From contig NZ_FOCI01000006.1 of assembly GCF_900110065.1 (NCBI RefSeq), positions 62,001 through 126,000 on the forward strand: 64,000 nt of DNA, read 5' to 3'. Positions within the stretch are counted from its first letter, which is position 1, and every line of letters starts with the position of its first letter. The stretch comes from Loktanella fryxellensis (GTDB taxonomy: Bacteria; Pseudomonadota; Alphaproteobacteria; Rhodobacterales; Rhodobacteraceae). The notes under the pieces were generated by a model. It did not search any database and was not told the DNA's origin. It saw nothing but the letters and a program-made list of their open reading frames with translations. Shown here in pieces: positions 7,667-16,693 of the stretch. The position numbers and the translations under genes are program-made.

Positions 7667-9676
7667 GTGACGGGGGCGTCCACGGTGGCCGCGACCTTCG
7701 CCGTGCCGTATCGAGGCGAGCGGGCCGCGATCTGAAGGTCGGCGAAGGCACCTCGGATGCCGGGAATGCCGCGGCGCTGAAAGGCCCGACCATCCGCACC
7801 GTGGCCGAACCGCTCGCAGGGTATCAGCAACAATCGAAGCCCGTCTCCAGCGCGGCCGGCGATCCCACTCCCTGCGGGTTCAACAACAACGCCGCGACCG
7901 ACTCGGTCCAGATCGACAACCGGCCCGTGCAGGTCTGGAACATCAAGACGCCGTCTCTCGTCACGCTGACGTATACCGACGGTACGACCAGCCTGCAGAA
8001 CCTGTCCATCGTGCAGGATACCGCTGGCCGCACCTGTCTGTTTTCCGAGATGGGTGCGAACAGCGCCCATGCGGCCCTTGGCGCCGGGCCGTTCCGGTCG
8101 CTGACCATCGGCCATCCGATCGCGTTCTATGACCCGGGGGTGGACCGGGTGCCGCCCGCCCATGCCGATGCTACCATCGTGCAGGGTGCGACCGCCAACG
8201 ACACCATGGCTGCCCGACACGCCGACGGCGACGGCAGTACGATCGGGGTTGGCAACGACACGGTCTTCGGCGGTACCCGCAACGACAGCATCTGCGGCAA
8301 CATGGGTGACGACACGCTGTTTGGCGGGGCAGGGGTGACGACCGGATGGACGAGGGCGCAGAGCCGGACGTTCTTTATGGCCTTGCGGGCAACGACTGGA
8401 TCGAGGGCTGCAGCGGTAAAGACAGCATCGCTGACGGGGCAGGCAACGACACGCGGTCGGGCGGCATCGGCAATGACAGCAACGGCGGCGGGCTGGGCGA
8501 CGACACGCTGAACGGCGGCGATGGCGGCGACTGGTTGTTCGGCGGCGGGGGCAGCAACCAGCTGGATGGCGACGCGGACGCAGACACCCTTGGCGGTGCC
8601 GACGGCATCGACCGGCTGTCCGTGGGCGACGGCGACGACAGCATCGCTGACGGGGCGGGCGACGACACGCTGGCGGGCAGGGTAGGCGGTGCGGGCGGCG
8701 ACATGCTGACCACCGGGCGCGGGTTCGATCAGGTCCTGCCGGACCGGGCGAATGGGTCTGATCCGGTGACGGACTTCGACATTGGAGCGGCCTTGGCGAA
8801 CGGGTCGTTCAACGGCCAGCTCGTCATCAACGCCCTGCGCAACGGGACGGGCAACCCGGTCACGATCGCGGATGTCGTGGTGACCGCGGACGGCAACGGC
8901 TGGGCCGTCCTGACCTGTCCCGAGGGCGAGAGCGTGACGCGATCGGATGTGCCGGCCAGACCGATGCCCACCGGGCCGCAGCTGTCGGGGCCGGTATCCC
9001 GTGCTTTACGCACGGCACGCTGATCCGCACGCCGCGGGGCCACGTGCCGATTCAGGCTTTGCGGGTCGGCGATCTGGTCGCGCCCCGTGACGACGGCCCG
9101 CAGCCCATCGCGTGGATCGCGCGGCGCAGGCTGGATGCGGCGGATCTGCGGGCGCAGCCGCACCTGCGCCCGGTGCGGATCGGGCAATGCGCGGGCGCTG
9201 ACGGTCTAGTTGTAGCATGGGGTGCCGGTAGCGGATGCGCCCGGCGGGCAGCTGGTGCGTGCGACCCAACTAACACGGATGGAGAGCGGGCGCGCGTCCT
9301 GCAAGGCGTGCGGTCCGTGACCTCCATCCCCCTGGTGTTCGACCGGCATCACATCCTGCGGTCGGACGACGTGCCCAGCGACAGCGTCAATCCCGGCGCA
9401 CAGGTGCTGGCGATGCTGCACCCGCCCGCGTTACAGCAACTGCTGTTCCCGGCCCTGTCGCAGTGGGCGGTGGCGGCCATCGGGGCGACGGCCCGGCCCG
9501 TGGCCCGGCGGTGCACCCTGCCGCGCGATCTGCGCGATCTGCGCGCGCCGGTGGGCCAGACCGCGCGAAAAGGCGCCATACGTCGCGCACGACCGGTCGG
9601 GGCCAAGGGCGGCGTCAGGCAATCACCCTTTCAATCCGACAGCCGACCGGCGCAGCCGACATTGCGCACTGCCTGA
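7667..9676 (+). pseudogene. Decayed RTX (calcium-binding repeat) and Hint-domain protein
   Basis: The pieces of one Rhodobacteraceae-type RTX-Hint secreted protein lie in order but in different frames. A possible GTG start (7667; ASTVAATFAVPY) breaks near 7733. The N-terminal region and first nonapeptide repeats (GNDTVFGG, GDDTLFGG) are in the second piece up to ~8335. More repeats (GLAGNDWIEG, GDDTLNGG, GDDTLAG) follow in another frame up to ~8990. The Hint domain starts with PCFTHGTLIRTPRG in a third frame and continues with ALRVGDLV and FDRHHIL, with a further out-of-frame patch around 9210-9285. Intact relatives bind calcium, are exported by type I secretion and carry a Hint-like C-terminal region. 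At least three to four frameshifts make function unlikely. No sign of insertion sequences. Confidence 0.75.
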
Positions 9677-9690
9677 TCTGTCATTACGAA

Positions 9691-10548
9691 CTAACCTGCG
9701 GTTGCGGATCCGTCCGTCAGGACGGTCGTCAGACGGCCAAGGTCCGAGATCTCGATCGTTACGGCGTCGCCCGGCTTCAGCCATGTCGGCGTGGCGTAGC
9801 CCATCTGCACGCCTTCCGGCGTGCCGGTCACGATCACGTCGCCGGGTTTCAGCGTGGCGTGGCGGCTGAGAAAGGCGATGATCTCGGCCACCGAAAAGAT
9901 CATGTCGCTGGTCGAGGAGTCCTGCATGACCATGCCGTTCACGGTCGCCTTGATCTGCAGGGCCTGTGGATCGGGGATCTCGTCCGTCGTGACCAGCATG
10001 GGACCCAGCGGCAGGAAACCGTCCAGCATCTTGCCGATCATCCACTGGCTGGTCGCCAGTTGCGCGCCCCGCGCCGACAGGTCGTTGGCGCAACAATAGC
10101 CTGCCACATGGGTCAGCGCGTCCGCGACGGACACGTCGCGCGCCGCCGTGCCGATGACGACGGCCAATTCCGCCTCGTAGTCGTAGCGGTCATCGACCGA
10201 CGGCAGGGCCACGCGGTCGCCGTGCGCGCTCAGGCTGTTGGCGAACTTGCCGAAGATCACCGGTGTCGTGGGGATCGCCATCTTGGCCTCGACCGCGTGG
10301 CGGCGATAGTTCAGCCCGACGCAGATGATCTTTTCGGGCGACACCACCACCGGGGCCAGTCGCAGGCTGTCCAACGCGATCAGCGGCGATTGCGCGACGG
10401 TCGTGCGGGCCGACAGCGCAGCGATTTCCGCACGCGCCACCGGCAGGGTGCCGGTCCACAGGCCCGACGCGGCCAGATCCTCGACGCCGCCGTCGCGCAC
10501 GAGGCCTGCACGGATGCCGTCGGCGGCGTGGAAGTTCACGAGTTTCAT
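9691..10548 (-). CDS. Fumarylacetoacetate hydrolase (FAH) family protein
   Basis: A 285-residue FAH-superfamily enzyme. Members cleave or hydrate 2-keto acids, or open lactone or beta-diketone substrates, using a divalent metal. The core shows PEKIICVGLNYRRHA, the metal-ligand region YDYEAELAVVIG, NDLSARG and the C-terminal TGTPEGVQMG, all typical of the 2-hydroxyhepta-2,4-diene-1,7-dioate isomerase / ureidoglycolate lyase-like branch. A ~60-residue N-terminal domain precedes the catalytic domain. The ATG at 10548 follows an AGGAAAGG site. It is alone on its strand, facing away from the glycosyltransferase operon, so the pathway is not revealed by neighbours. Confidence 0.88.
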   Translation of the reverse strand: MKLVNFHAADGIRAGLVRDGGVEDLAASGLWTGTLPVARAEIAALSARTTVAQSPLIALDSLRLAPVVVSPEKIICVGLNYRRHAVEAKMAIPTTPVIFGKFANSLSAHGDRVALPSVDDRYDYEAELAVVIGTAARDVSVADALTHVAGYCCANDLSARGAQLATSQWMIGKMLDGFLPLGPMLVTTDEIPDPQALQIKATVNGMVMQDSSTSDMIFSVAEIIAFLSRHATLKPGDVIVTGTPEGVQMGYATPTWLKPGDAVTIEISDLGRLTTVLTDGSATAG

Positions 10549-10897
10549 GGGTCGGCCTTTCCTGCGTTTCGATCATCGTCGTCGGTCTGCGTGCATGCCG
10601 CGCGCCGCGTGGCGCCCGCACCAGGGATCTGCCACGCGATGCGGCGCCTTGGCCATCGTTTTTGCGACCCTGCGGATCTCGCGGGCCTTGCAATCCGGTC
10701 AACAGAACCCTGCGGCGAGGAGATGTTGCGCAACGGTAAATCCGGACGCAAGACCCGTCTCCGCGACAATTCCCGCATCTTTCGCCGAAGCGGCAAGGTT
10801 CGGTCACCTTATCGACATTTTTCTCCCTCATCGGATGAGTCCAGCGCAAGGCCGCCGCGGGTCGTCGCGGGCTGCTGACACAACGGGGGATGGCAGG
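10549..10897. other. Divergent intergenic region, no gene recognised
   Basis: 349 bp between the FAH gene (minus) and the glycosyltransferase operon (plus). It must hold both promoters, but no convincing -35/-10 pair, operator or RNA structure was recognised. Confidence 0.45.
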
Positions 10898-11887
10898 ATG
10901 AGCATCGTCACATTCGACCTCGCGGCAGACGCCACACCCGTCGCCCCGGCGCTGGTGCTGACGCTGATCGTGCCCGTCTTCAACGAACAGGCGGCGATCG
11001 GGGCGTTCCTGACCGCGATGGCACCCATCCTGTCGCAACTGACACCCCTGATCCGGTCCGAAATCCTGTTCGTCAACGACGGCAGCACCGATGGCACCGA
11101 GTTCGCGATCAGGTCCTACATGACCCGCGACCCGTCCATCCGCCTCGTCAACCTGTCGCGCAACTTCGGCAAGGAAGCGGCGTTGTGCGCCGGGCTGGAA
11201 CATGCGTCCGGCGATGCTGTGATTCCGATCGACGTCGATCTGCAGGATCCGCCCGACGTGATTCCGGCCATGATCGCCAAATGGCAACAGGGGGCGCGGA
11301 TCGTGAATGCCCGGCGCATCGACCGATCCAGCGACACATGGGCCAAACGGACATCGGCCGCGGCGTTCTATAGGGTGTTCAACGCGCTGTCCGACCATCC
11401 GATGCCGTCCAACGTCGGCGACTTCCGTCTGCTCGACCGTCAGGTCGTCGATGTGCTGCGGTCCATGGGCGAGCGGACCCGCCTGAACAAGGCCCTGTTC
11501 GCCTGGGTGGGTTTCCAGACCGACGAAGTGACGTTCGAGCGCAGCGCGCGGTGCAGCGGCAAATCCTCGATGAACGTGTGGCGGCTGTGGGGCATGGCGC
11601 TGGACGGGATCATCGGCTCCACGACCAAACCCCTGCGGATCTGGACCTATGTCGGCACGGTGCTTGGCCTGCTGTCGCTGCTTTACGCGACCTACATCTT
11701 CGTCAGTACGCTGCTGCTGGGCGTCGATGTGCCGGGTTACGCGTCGCTGGTCCTGCTGGTGCTGACATTCGGCGGGCTCAACCTGTTCGCGGTCGGAATC
11801 CTCGGGGAATACATCGGGCGCATCCTGACGGAGGTGCGCGAGCGTCCGATGTTCGTCGTCCGCTCCGTCCATGGCGCGGATGACTAG
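10898..11887 (+). CDS. Family 2 glycosyltransferase, GtrB/DPM1-like polyprenyl-phosphate sugar synthase
   Basis: A 329-residue membrane-anchored GT2 enzyme. The catalytic GT-A domain (about residues 20-240) shows LIVPVFNE, FVNDGSTDGT, NLSRNFGKEAAL and the metal-binding DVDLQDPP. Two C-terminal transmembrane helices (about 245-310) end in LGEYIGRILTEVRERP, the hallmark of bactoprenol-phosphate glucosyltransferases of the GtrB type. It should transfer a sugar from a nucleotide donor to polyprenyl phosphate on the cytoplasmic face. ATG at 10898 is preceded by GGGGGATGGCAGG. A GtrA-type protein and a GT87 enzyme follow and overlap, completing a lipid-linked sugar module. Confidence 0.92.
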   Translation: MSIVTFDLAADATPVAPALVLTLIVPVFNEQAAIGAFLTAMAPILSQLTPLIRSEILFVNDGSTDGTEFAIRSYMTRDPSIRLVNLSRNFGKEAALCAGLEHASGDAVIPIDVDLQDPPDVIPAMIAKWQQGARIVNARRIDRSSDTWAKRTSAAAFYRVFNALSDHPMPSNVGDFRLLDRQVVDVLRSMGERTRLNKALFAWVGFQTDEVTFERSARCSGKSSMNVWRLWGMALDGIIGSTTKPLRIWTYVGTVLGLLSLLYATYIFVSTLLLGVDVPGYASLVLLVLTFGGLNLFAVGILGEYIGRILTEVRERPMFVVRSVHGADD

Positions 11888-12341
11888 AATGCAGGCCGGG
11901 GATGACGGATCGGGGTCGCCTGTGCGGGTCTGGCTGGGTCAGGCCCGACGTTTTGCCGGTGTCGGGGCGATCGCGACGCTGGTCCATGTCGGCGTCGCCC
12001 TGCTGGCGACCCATCTGCTGGCCCTTCTGCCGTTGCTGGCCAATCTGGCGGGTTTCATCGCGGCGGTCGCCGTGTCGTACGCGGGCCATGCGCGCTACAC
12101 CTTTCGCGTGGGACAGCCGGATCGCCGCCACCTGCGCCGGTTCATGGCCCTGTCGCTCGTCAGTCTCGCGGTCAGCAGTCTGGTCACCGCGCTGTGGACC
12201 CGCAACGGCGGCCAGATGTGGCAGGGCATGGCCCTCGTCGCCGCGACCGTGCCGGCCGTCTCGTTCCTCGTGTCGCGCCTGTGGATCTTTACGCCTGCGC
12301 CGTCCGCCCGCAGCCCCATCGTGCGAGGTCACGCATCATGA
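11871..12341 (+). CDS. GtrA-family membrane protein
   Basis: A 156-residue protein with four predicted transmembrane helices and the GtrA-family pattern (RFAGVGAIATLVHVGVALL, then FIAAVAVSYAGHARYTFR). GtrA-like proteins are thought to flip polyprenyl-phosphate-linked sugars across the inner membrane. It overlaps the 3' end of the GtrB-like gene (in-frame ATGs at 11871, 11880 and 11889 are all possible) and its stop overlaps the GT87 start by ATGA. The order GtrB-GtrA-transferase is that of classical O-antigen glucosylation islands, though no O-antigen genes are visible here. Confidence 0.88.
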   Translation: MARMTRMQAGDDGSGSPVRVWLGQARRFAGVGAIATLVHVGVALLATHLLALLPLLANLAGFIAAVAVSYAGHARYTFRVGQPDRRHLRRFMALSLVSLAVSSLVTALWTRNGGQMWQGMALVAATVPAVSFLVSRLWIFTPAPSARSPIVRGHAS

Positions 12342-13531
12342 TCCAGTTGAAGCCACGCACACGCGCCCTGCTGGCCTGCATCCCACTGATCCTGATCGCC
12401 TATGTCGCGGTCGAGTTCGCACACCCAGTCCTGCTGGACAAGCGGCACCTGCTGGATTTCGATATCTTCTACCTCGTCAGCACGATGATCGCAGAGGGCA
12501 ACCTGCATGCGGCCTACGCGCTCGAGACGTTCCTGCCACGACAAGCGGCGCAGCCGGGTTTTACCGGCCATCCGATGTTCTGGAGCTACCCACCCTTCTT
12601 CAACCTCGTCGTGGCACCGCTGGCGCTGCTGCCCGCCGCCCTGTCCTATGCGCTGTTCATGACTGCGACCCTCGGCCTTTACGTCTGGGTGATCCGCAGG
12701 CTGGCGGGACCCGCGTTCCAGACCGTCATCGTCCTGTTCCTGCCGTTGATCCTGCTGATCCTGCGGTCGGGGCAGAACAGTTTCCTGACCGGATCGCTGA
12801 TCGGACTGACCTGCATCCTCGCTTTGCGCCACTCCCGATGGGCGGGCGTGCCGCTGGGGCTGATGGCGATCAAGCCGCATCTGGCCCTTGGCGTCGGCCT
12901 GTGGTCGCTGCTGGACCGGCGCTGGGGGCTGGCCTTGCAGTCCTTCGCGGTGATCGGCGTCTTTGGCGCGGTGGCGACACTGGTCTTCGGTCCGGGGGTC
13001 TGGTCGGCTTCTCTGGGCGGAATTGCTGAAACCACCGACGCCTTTCGTGACGGGAGTTTCCCGCTGTTCCGCATGACGTCGCTCTATGCATTTGCGACGT
13101 CTTTTGGTGCGGGGCGCGATGCGGCGCTGGCCTTGCATGTGACGGGAATTGCAGCGGCTGTGGCTGGCCTCGCCGTGCTGAGCCGCGCCGGGTTGCCGCC
13201 CGGTGTCCTCATGGGGGCGGGCGTGGTCGTGTCGGCGTTGATCAGCCCCTATAACTATGACTACGACCTAGCTATGCTGGGCGTGGCCGCCTGTCTGCTA
13301 GCCGGCACGGTGCAGCGCCATGCCAGCTGCACGGAACGTCTTGCGCTGGCCGCTGTGGTCTTGATCCTTGGCAGCTACGGCACGGCCTTGACGGCTGTCG
13401 CTGATCTTGTCCTGAAAATGGATGTGATGCGCCCGGTTTCCCTGCTTGGACCCGTCATTTTTGTTGGGGCCACCATTATTTTCCGAGTCGTGTGGCGCAG
13501 CAGGCCGCACACGCAGACGCTACCCGTCTGA
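12338..13531 (+). CDS. GT87 (DUF2029) family polytopic glycosyltransferase
   Basis: A 397-residue integral membrane protein with about ten hydrophobic helices. The early periplasmic-loop motif DFDIFYLVS and the segment WSYPPFFNLVVAPLALLP are typical of GT87/DUF2029 enzymes, which use polyprenyl-phosphate sugars (mannose in actinobacterial PimE) on the outer face of the membrane. The start ATG at 12338 overlaps the GtrA stop (ATGA). It is the likely final acceptor-modifying enzyme of the three-gene module; acceptor and sugar are unknown. The operon ends here, with ~270 bp before the next gene. Confidence 0.85.
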   Translation: MIQLKPRTRALLACIPLILIAYVAVEFAHPVLLDKRHLLDFDIFYLVSTMIAEGNLHAAYALETFLPRQAAQPGFTGHPMFWSYPPFFNLVVAPLALLPAALSYALFMTATLGLYVWVIRRLAGPAFQTVIVLFLPLILLILRSGQNSFLTGSLIGLTCILALRHSRWAGVPLGLMAIKPHLALGVGLWSLLDRRWGLALQSFAVIGVFGAVATLVFGPGVWSASLGGIAETTDAFRDGSFPLFRMTSLYAFATSFGAGRDAALALHVTGIAAAVAGLAVLSRAGLPPGVLMGAGVVVSALISPYNYDYDLAMLGVAACLLAGTVQRHASCTERLALAAVVLILGSYGTALTAVADLVLKMDVMRPVSLLGPVIFVGATIIFRVVWRSRPHTQTLPV

Positions 13532-13664
13532 AGGCACTGCACGCCCCCGCCTTGCAGGACCGCATCAGTCGCTCCGTTCCTCTGGCGCGTCACTCCGGCG
13601 CGACCGTTCATCCGACGTTCAACCCGGCGACCCGCACAGCCCGGCCGCGCATTGCCACGCCCGA

Positions 13665-13694
13665 TTGACAATCCCGACTGTTTCAGTAAACAGT
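13665..13694 (+). promoter_or_regulatory. Putative promoter with inverted repeat upstream of the imelysin operon
   Basis: TTGACA (13665-13670) is followed after 16 bp by TAAACA (13687-13692), a possible -10. The spacer and -10 lie in the inverted repeat ACTGTTT-CAGT-AAACAGT (13677-13694), perfect over 7 bp. A dimeric regulator here would occlude the promoter. As the operon encodes iron-related imelysins, an iron-responsive regulator is an attractive guess, but the sequence is not a textbook Fur, RirA or Irr box. Confidence 0.45.
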
Positions 13695-13798
13695 TTCGCA
13701 TGTCGTGTATCCAGCGGGTCCCACCGCCCGATCCCGACCCGAAATCCGGGGTCTCAATCTAGACACAGCACCCCGCCACTGACAGGAACAGCACCCCG

Positions 13799-15070
13799 AT
13801 GAATACGGTCCTTCCCGCCGTCGGCGCCATGGCGCTTACCTTGACGCTCGCCGCGCCCGCCAGCGCCCAGGTCACGCCCGATCAGATCGTGGCGACCTAC
13901 GCCGACATCGCGGCGGCCAAGTATGCGGACAGCCTGACCACCGCGCAGACGTTGCAGGCCGCGGTCGCGGCCCTGACCGCCGATCCGTCGCAGGAAACGC
14001 TGGTCGCCGCCCGTACCGCGTGGCTTGCCGCCCGCGTGCCGTATCAACAGACAGAGGTCTACCGCTTCGGCAACCCCATCGTCGACGACTGGGAAGGGCG
14101 CGTGAACGCCTGGCCGCTGGACGAAGGCCTGATCGACTATGTCGATGCCAGCTACGGCGGGCCGACCGACGCCAACCAGTTTGCCGCGCTGAACGTCATC
14201 GCCAGCCCGCAGATCACGCTGGCGGGGCAGGTCGTGGATGCCAGCACCATCACCCCCGCGCTGATCGCCGACACCCTGAACGAAGCGGACGGGATCGAGA
14301 CGAACGTCGCCCGCGGCTATCATGCGATCGAGTTCCTGCTGTGGGGGCAGGACCTCAACGGCACCGGCCCCGGTGCGGGCGAACGGCCCTTTACCGACTA
14401 CGTCGCGGGCGACGCCTGCACCGGCGGCAACTGCGACCGCCGCGCCGCTTACCTGACCGCCGCCACCACCCTGCTGGTCACGGACCTGGAGGAGATGGCG
14501 ACGGCCTGGGCCACCGATGGCGCGGCGCGCACCGCCGTCACGGCCAACCCGGACGCGGGCCTGATCGCCATGCTGACCGGCATGGGCAGCCTGTCTTACG
14601 GCGAACAGGCGGGCGAACGGATGCGCCTAGGCCTCATGCTGAACGATCCGGAGGAGGAGCACGACTGCTTCTCGGACAACACCCACAACAGCCACTACTA
14701 CGACGGTCTGGGCGTGCAGAACGCCTATCTCGGGCGCTATGTCCGCACCGACGGCAGCGTGATCGAAGGGGCTTCGCTGTCCGATCTGGTGGCGGCAGCC
14801 GATCCCGCGCTGGATGCAGAGATGACGGGCAAGCTGGACACCACCATGACGGCCCTCGGCGCCATTGTGACGGCGGCAGAGGGCGGGTTCGCCTATGACA
14901 TGATGCTGGAACAAGGCAACGCAGAGGGCGAGGCGCTGGTCATGGCCGGTGTCGATGGCCTGATCGACCAGACCCGCACAATCGAGCGGATCACCACGAC
15001 CCTTGGCCTCGACCAGATCGCGTTCGAGGGGTCCGACAGCCTCGACGATCCGACCGCCGTGTTCCAGTAA
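13799..15070 (+). CDS. Imelysin family protein (peptidase M75-like, IrpA type)
   Basis: A 423-residue exported protein with a clear Sec signal peptide (MNTVLPAVGAMALTLTLAAP, cleavage after ASA at ~23). The mature protein is an imelysin domain with the signature GxHxxE in RGYHAIEFLLWGQD (residues ~175-188), PYQQTEVYRFGNPIVDDWEG and the cysteine pair ACTGGNC. Family members are periplasmic or surface-attached, often iron-regulated and linked to iron or heme uptake. Protease activity was proposed but is doubtful. It is first in an operon with a di-heme oxidoreductase, a second imelysin and a DUF1513 protein, a conserved arrangement in Proteobacteria. The ~270-bp upstream region holds the probable promoter. 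Confidence 0.92.
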   Translation: MNTVLPAVGAMALTLTLAAPASAQVTPDQIVATYADIAAAKYADSLTTAQTLQAAVAALTADPSQETLVAARTAWLAARVPYQQTEVYRFGNPIVDDWEGRVNAWPLDEGLIDYVDASYGGPTDANQFAALNVIASPQITLAGQVVDASTITPALIADTLNEADGIETNVARGYHAIEFLLWGQDLNGTGPGAGERPFTDYVAGDACTGGNCDRRAAYLTAATTLLVTDLEEMATAWATDGAARTAVTANPDAGLIAMLTGMGSLSYGEQAGERMRLGLMLNDPEEEHDCFSDNTHNSHYYDGLGVQNAYLGRYVRTDGSVIEGASLSDLVAAADPALDAEMTGKLDTTMTALGAIVTAAEGGFAYDMMLEQGNAEGEALVMAGVDGLIDQTRTIERITTTLGLDQIAFEGSDSLDDPTAVFQ

Positions 15071-15092
15071 CAGCCGCAGCCTTATAACCTCA

Positions 15093-15120
15093 GGCCGCCG
15101 CGCAAACCCGCGCGGCGGCC
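15093..15120 (+). terminator. Strong intercistronic GC hairpin (11-bp perfect stem)
   Basis: GGCCGCCGCGC and its exact complement flank a 6-nt AAACCC loop. The hairpin starts 22 bp after the imelysin stop and ends 28 bp before the GTG of the di-heme protein. No U-tract follows, so it is more likely a partial terminator or mRNA-stabilising/processing structure that lowers expression of downstream genes relative to the first imelysin. Confidence 0.6.
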
Positions 15121-15148
15121 GTTCCCCTTGCAGGACGCCCCGGCGACC

Positions 15149-16693
15149 GTGACCCTTTCACAAAATCCCCTACGGTGGTCGCTGGCCCTTGCGCTGGCGA
15201 CGACCCCTCTCTCGGCGCAGGACCTGCCGCCTCTGGGCGATCCGCACCTGTCCATCGTGGCCCGCACAGATGACGAGGCGGCGCGCATCCGCGCGGTGAC
15301 CGCCGCGCCTACCGATTTCACCGTCCCGCAGGCGTTCGAGGGGTTGTCGGCCGGTGCTGCCACCGTGCGCGCCCGGACTACGGCGGACGCCTTCTCCGAC
15401 CCCTCCGCCAACATCGACTTCGCCCGTGAACTCGACTTCAAGGTCGGCAACGGGCTCTTCCGCAAGCTGTGGGTGTCGGCGCCATCCTCCACCCTCGCCT
15501 CAGACGGCCTCGGCCCGCTCTATAACGCGCGCGCCTGCCAAAGCTGCCATATCAAGGACGGGCGCGGCCATCCGCCAAGCGGCCCCGGCGAGACGGCGGT
15601 GTCCATGTTCCTGCGCATCTCGATCCCCGCCGACCCCGCGACCGACGTCATGACCGCGCAGATCGCCGATTGGATCGCGACGGCCCCCGATCCAACCTAT
15701 GGCTGGCAACTGCAGGACTTCGCCGCCGCCGGTCAGCCCGCCGAATACGCGCTGCATGTGACGTATGAGGAGGTGCCTGTCGCCCTGTCGGATGGCGAGA
15801 CCGCCAGTCTGCGCCGCCCCACCTATGCCGCCGCCGACCTCGGCTATGGTCCGCTGCACCCCGGCGCGATGCTCTCGCCGCGTGTCGCCCCCCAGATGAT
15901 CGGTCTGGGCTTGCTGGAGGCGATCCCAGCCGCCGACATCCTTGCCCTCGCGGACCTGGACGATGCGGACGGCGACGGCATCTCCGGGCGGCCCAACGTG
16001 GTCTGGTCCGTCGAATACGACGAACCCATGCTGGGCCGCTTCGGCCTCAAGGCGGGGGAGCCGACGATCCGCCAGCAATCCGCAGCTGCATTTGCCGGCG
16101 ATATCGGCATCTCGACGCCGCTGTTTCCCGCCCACACCGGCGACTGCACAGCGGCACAACCGGGCTGCCTCGCCGCCCCCGATGGCGGCGACGCCGGACA
16201 GGACGGGTTCGAGGTGGACGCCGAGGGCCTTGACCTCGTGACGCTCTACAGTCGCAACCTCGGCGTGCCTGCGCGGCGCGGCGCGGGGGACGCGCAGGTG
16301 CTGCGCGGCAAGGCGGTGTTCCACGACACAGGCTGCGCTGCCTGCCACCAGCCCGCCTTCGTCACCCACCGCCTGACCGACCAGCCGGAGCAGAGCTTTC
16401 AACTGATCTGGCCGCACACCGACATGCTGCTGCACGACATGGGGCCGGGATTGGCCGACAACCGGTCAGAGGGTCGCGCCACAGGCACCGAATGGCGCAC
16501 GGCCCCGCTGTGGGGCATCGGCCTGACCGAACAGGTCAGTGGCCACGCCACCTATCTGCACGACGGTCGCGCGCGGTCCCTGCTGGAGGCCGTTCTGTGG
16601 CATGGCGGAGAAGCGCAGGCGTCCCGCGACCGCGTCGTGGACCTGCCAAGCACCGACCGCGCCGCCCTGATCGCCTATCTGGAGTCCCTATGA
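15149..16693 (+). CDS. Di-heme oxidoreductase family protein (DUF1111, thiol-oxidoreductase-like c-type cytochrome)
   Basis: About 514 residues from the GTG at 15149, which begins a signal peptide (MTLSQNPLRWSLALALATTP, then LSA-Q); a TTG 21 bp upstream is less suitable. Two c-type heme attachment sites are visible, CQSCH near residue 131 and CAACH near residue 396, matching the DUF1111 di-heme family. Terminal motifs such as RTAPLWGIGLTEQ and YLHDGRARSLLEAVLWHGGEA are characteristic. Its place between two imelysin genes suggests periplasmic redox chemistry during metal acquisition. The stop overlaps the next start by ATGA. Confidence 0.92.
   Translation: MTLSQNPLRWSLALALATTPLSAQDLPPLGDPHLSIVARTDDEAARIRAVTAAPTDFTVPQAFEGLSAGAATVRARTTADAFSDPSANIDFARELDFKVGNGLFRKLWVSAPSSTLASDGLGPLYNARACQSCHIKDGRGHPPSGPGETAVSMFLRISIPADPATDVMTAQIADWIATAPDPTYGWQLQDFAAAGQPAEYALHVTYEEVPVALSDGETASLRRPTYAAADLGYGPLHPGAMLSPRVAPQMIGLGLLEAIPAADILALADLDDADGDGISGRPNVVWSVEYDEPMLGRFGLKAGEPTIRQQSAAAFAGDIGISTPLFPAHTGDCTAAQPGCLAAPDGGDAGQDGFEVDAEGLDLVTLYSRNLGVPARRGAGDAQVLRGKAVFHDTGCAACHQPAFVTHRLTDQPEQSFQLIWPHTDMLLHDMGPGLADNRSEGRATGTEWRTAPLWGIGLTEQVSGHATYLHDGRARSLLEAVLWHGGEAQASRDRVVDLPSTDRAALIAYLESL

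Noticed and set aside
8240-8720. Regular short repeats considered as a CRISPR array or satellite
   Set aside because: The periodicity is ~27 bp and translates as calcium-binding nonapeptides (GGxGxDxLx type); there are no constant repeats with unique spacers.
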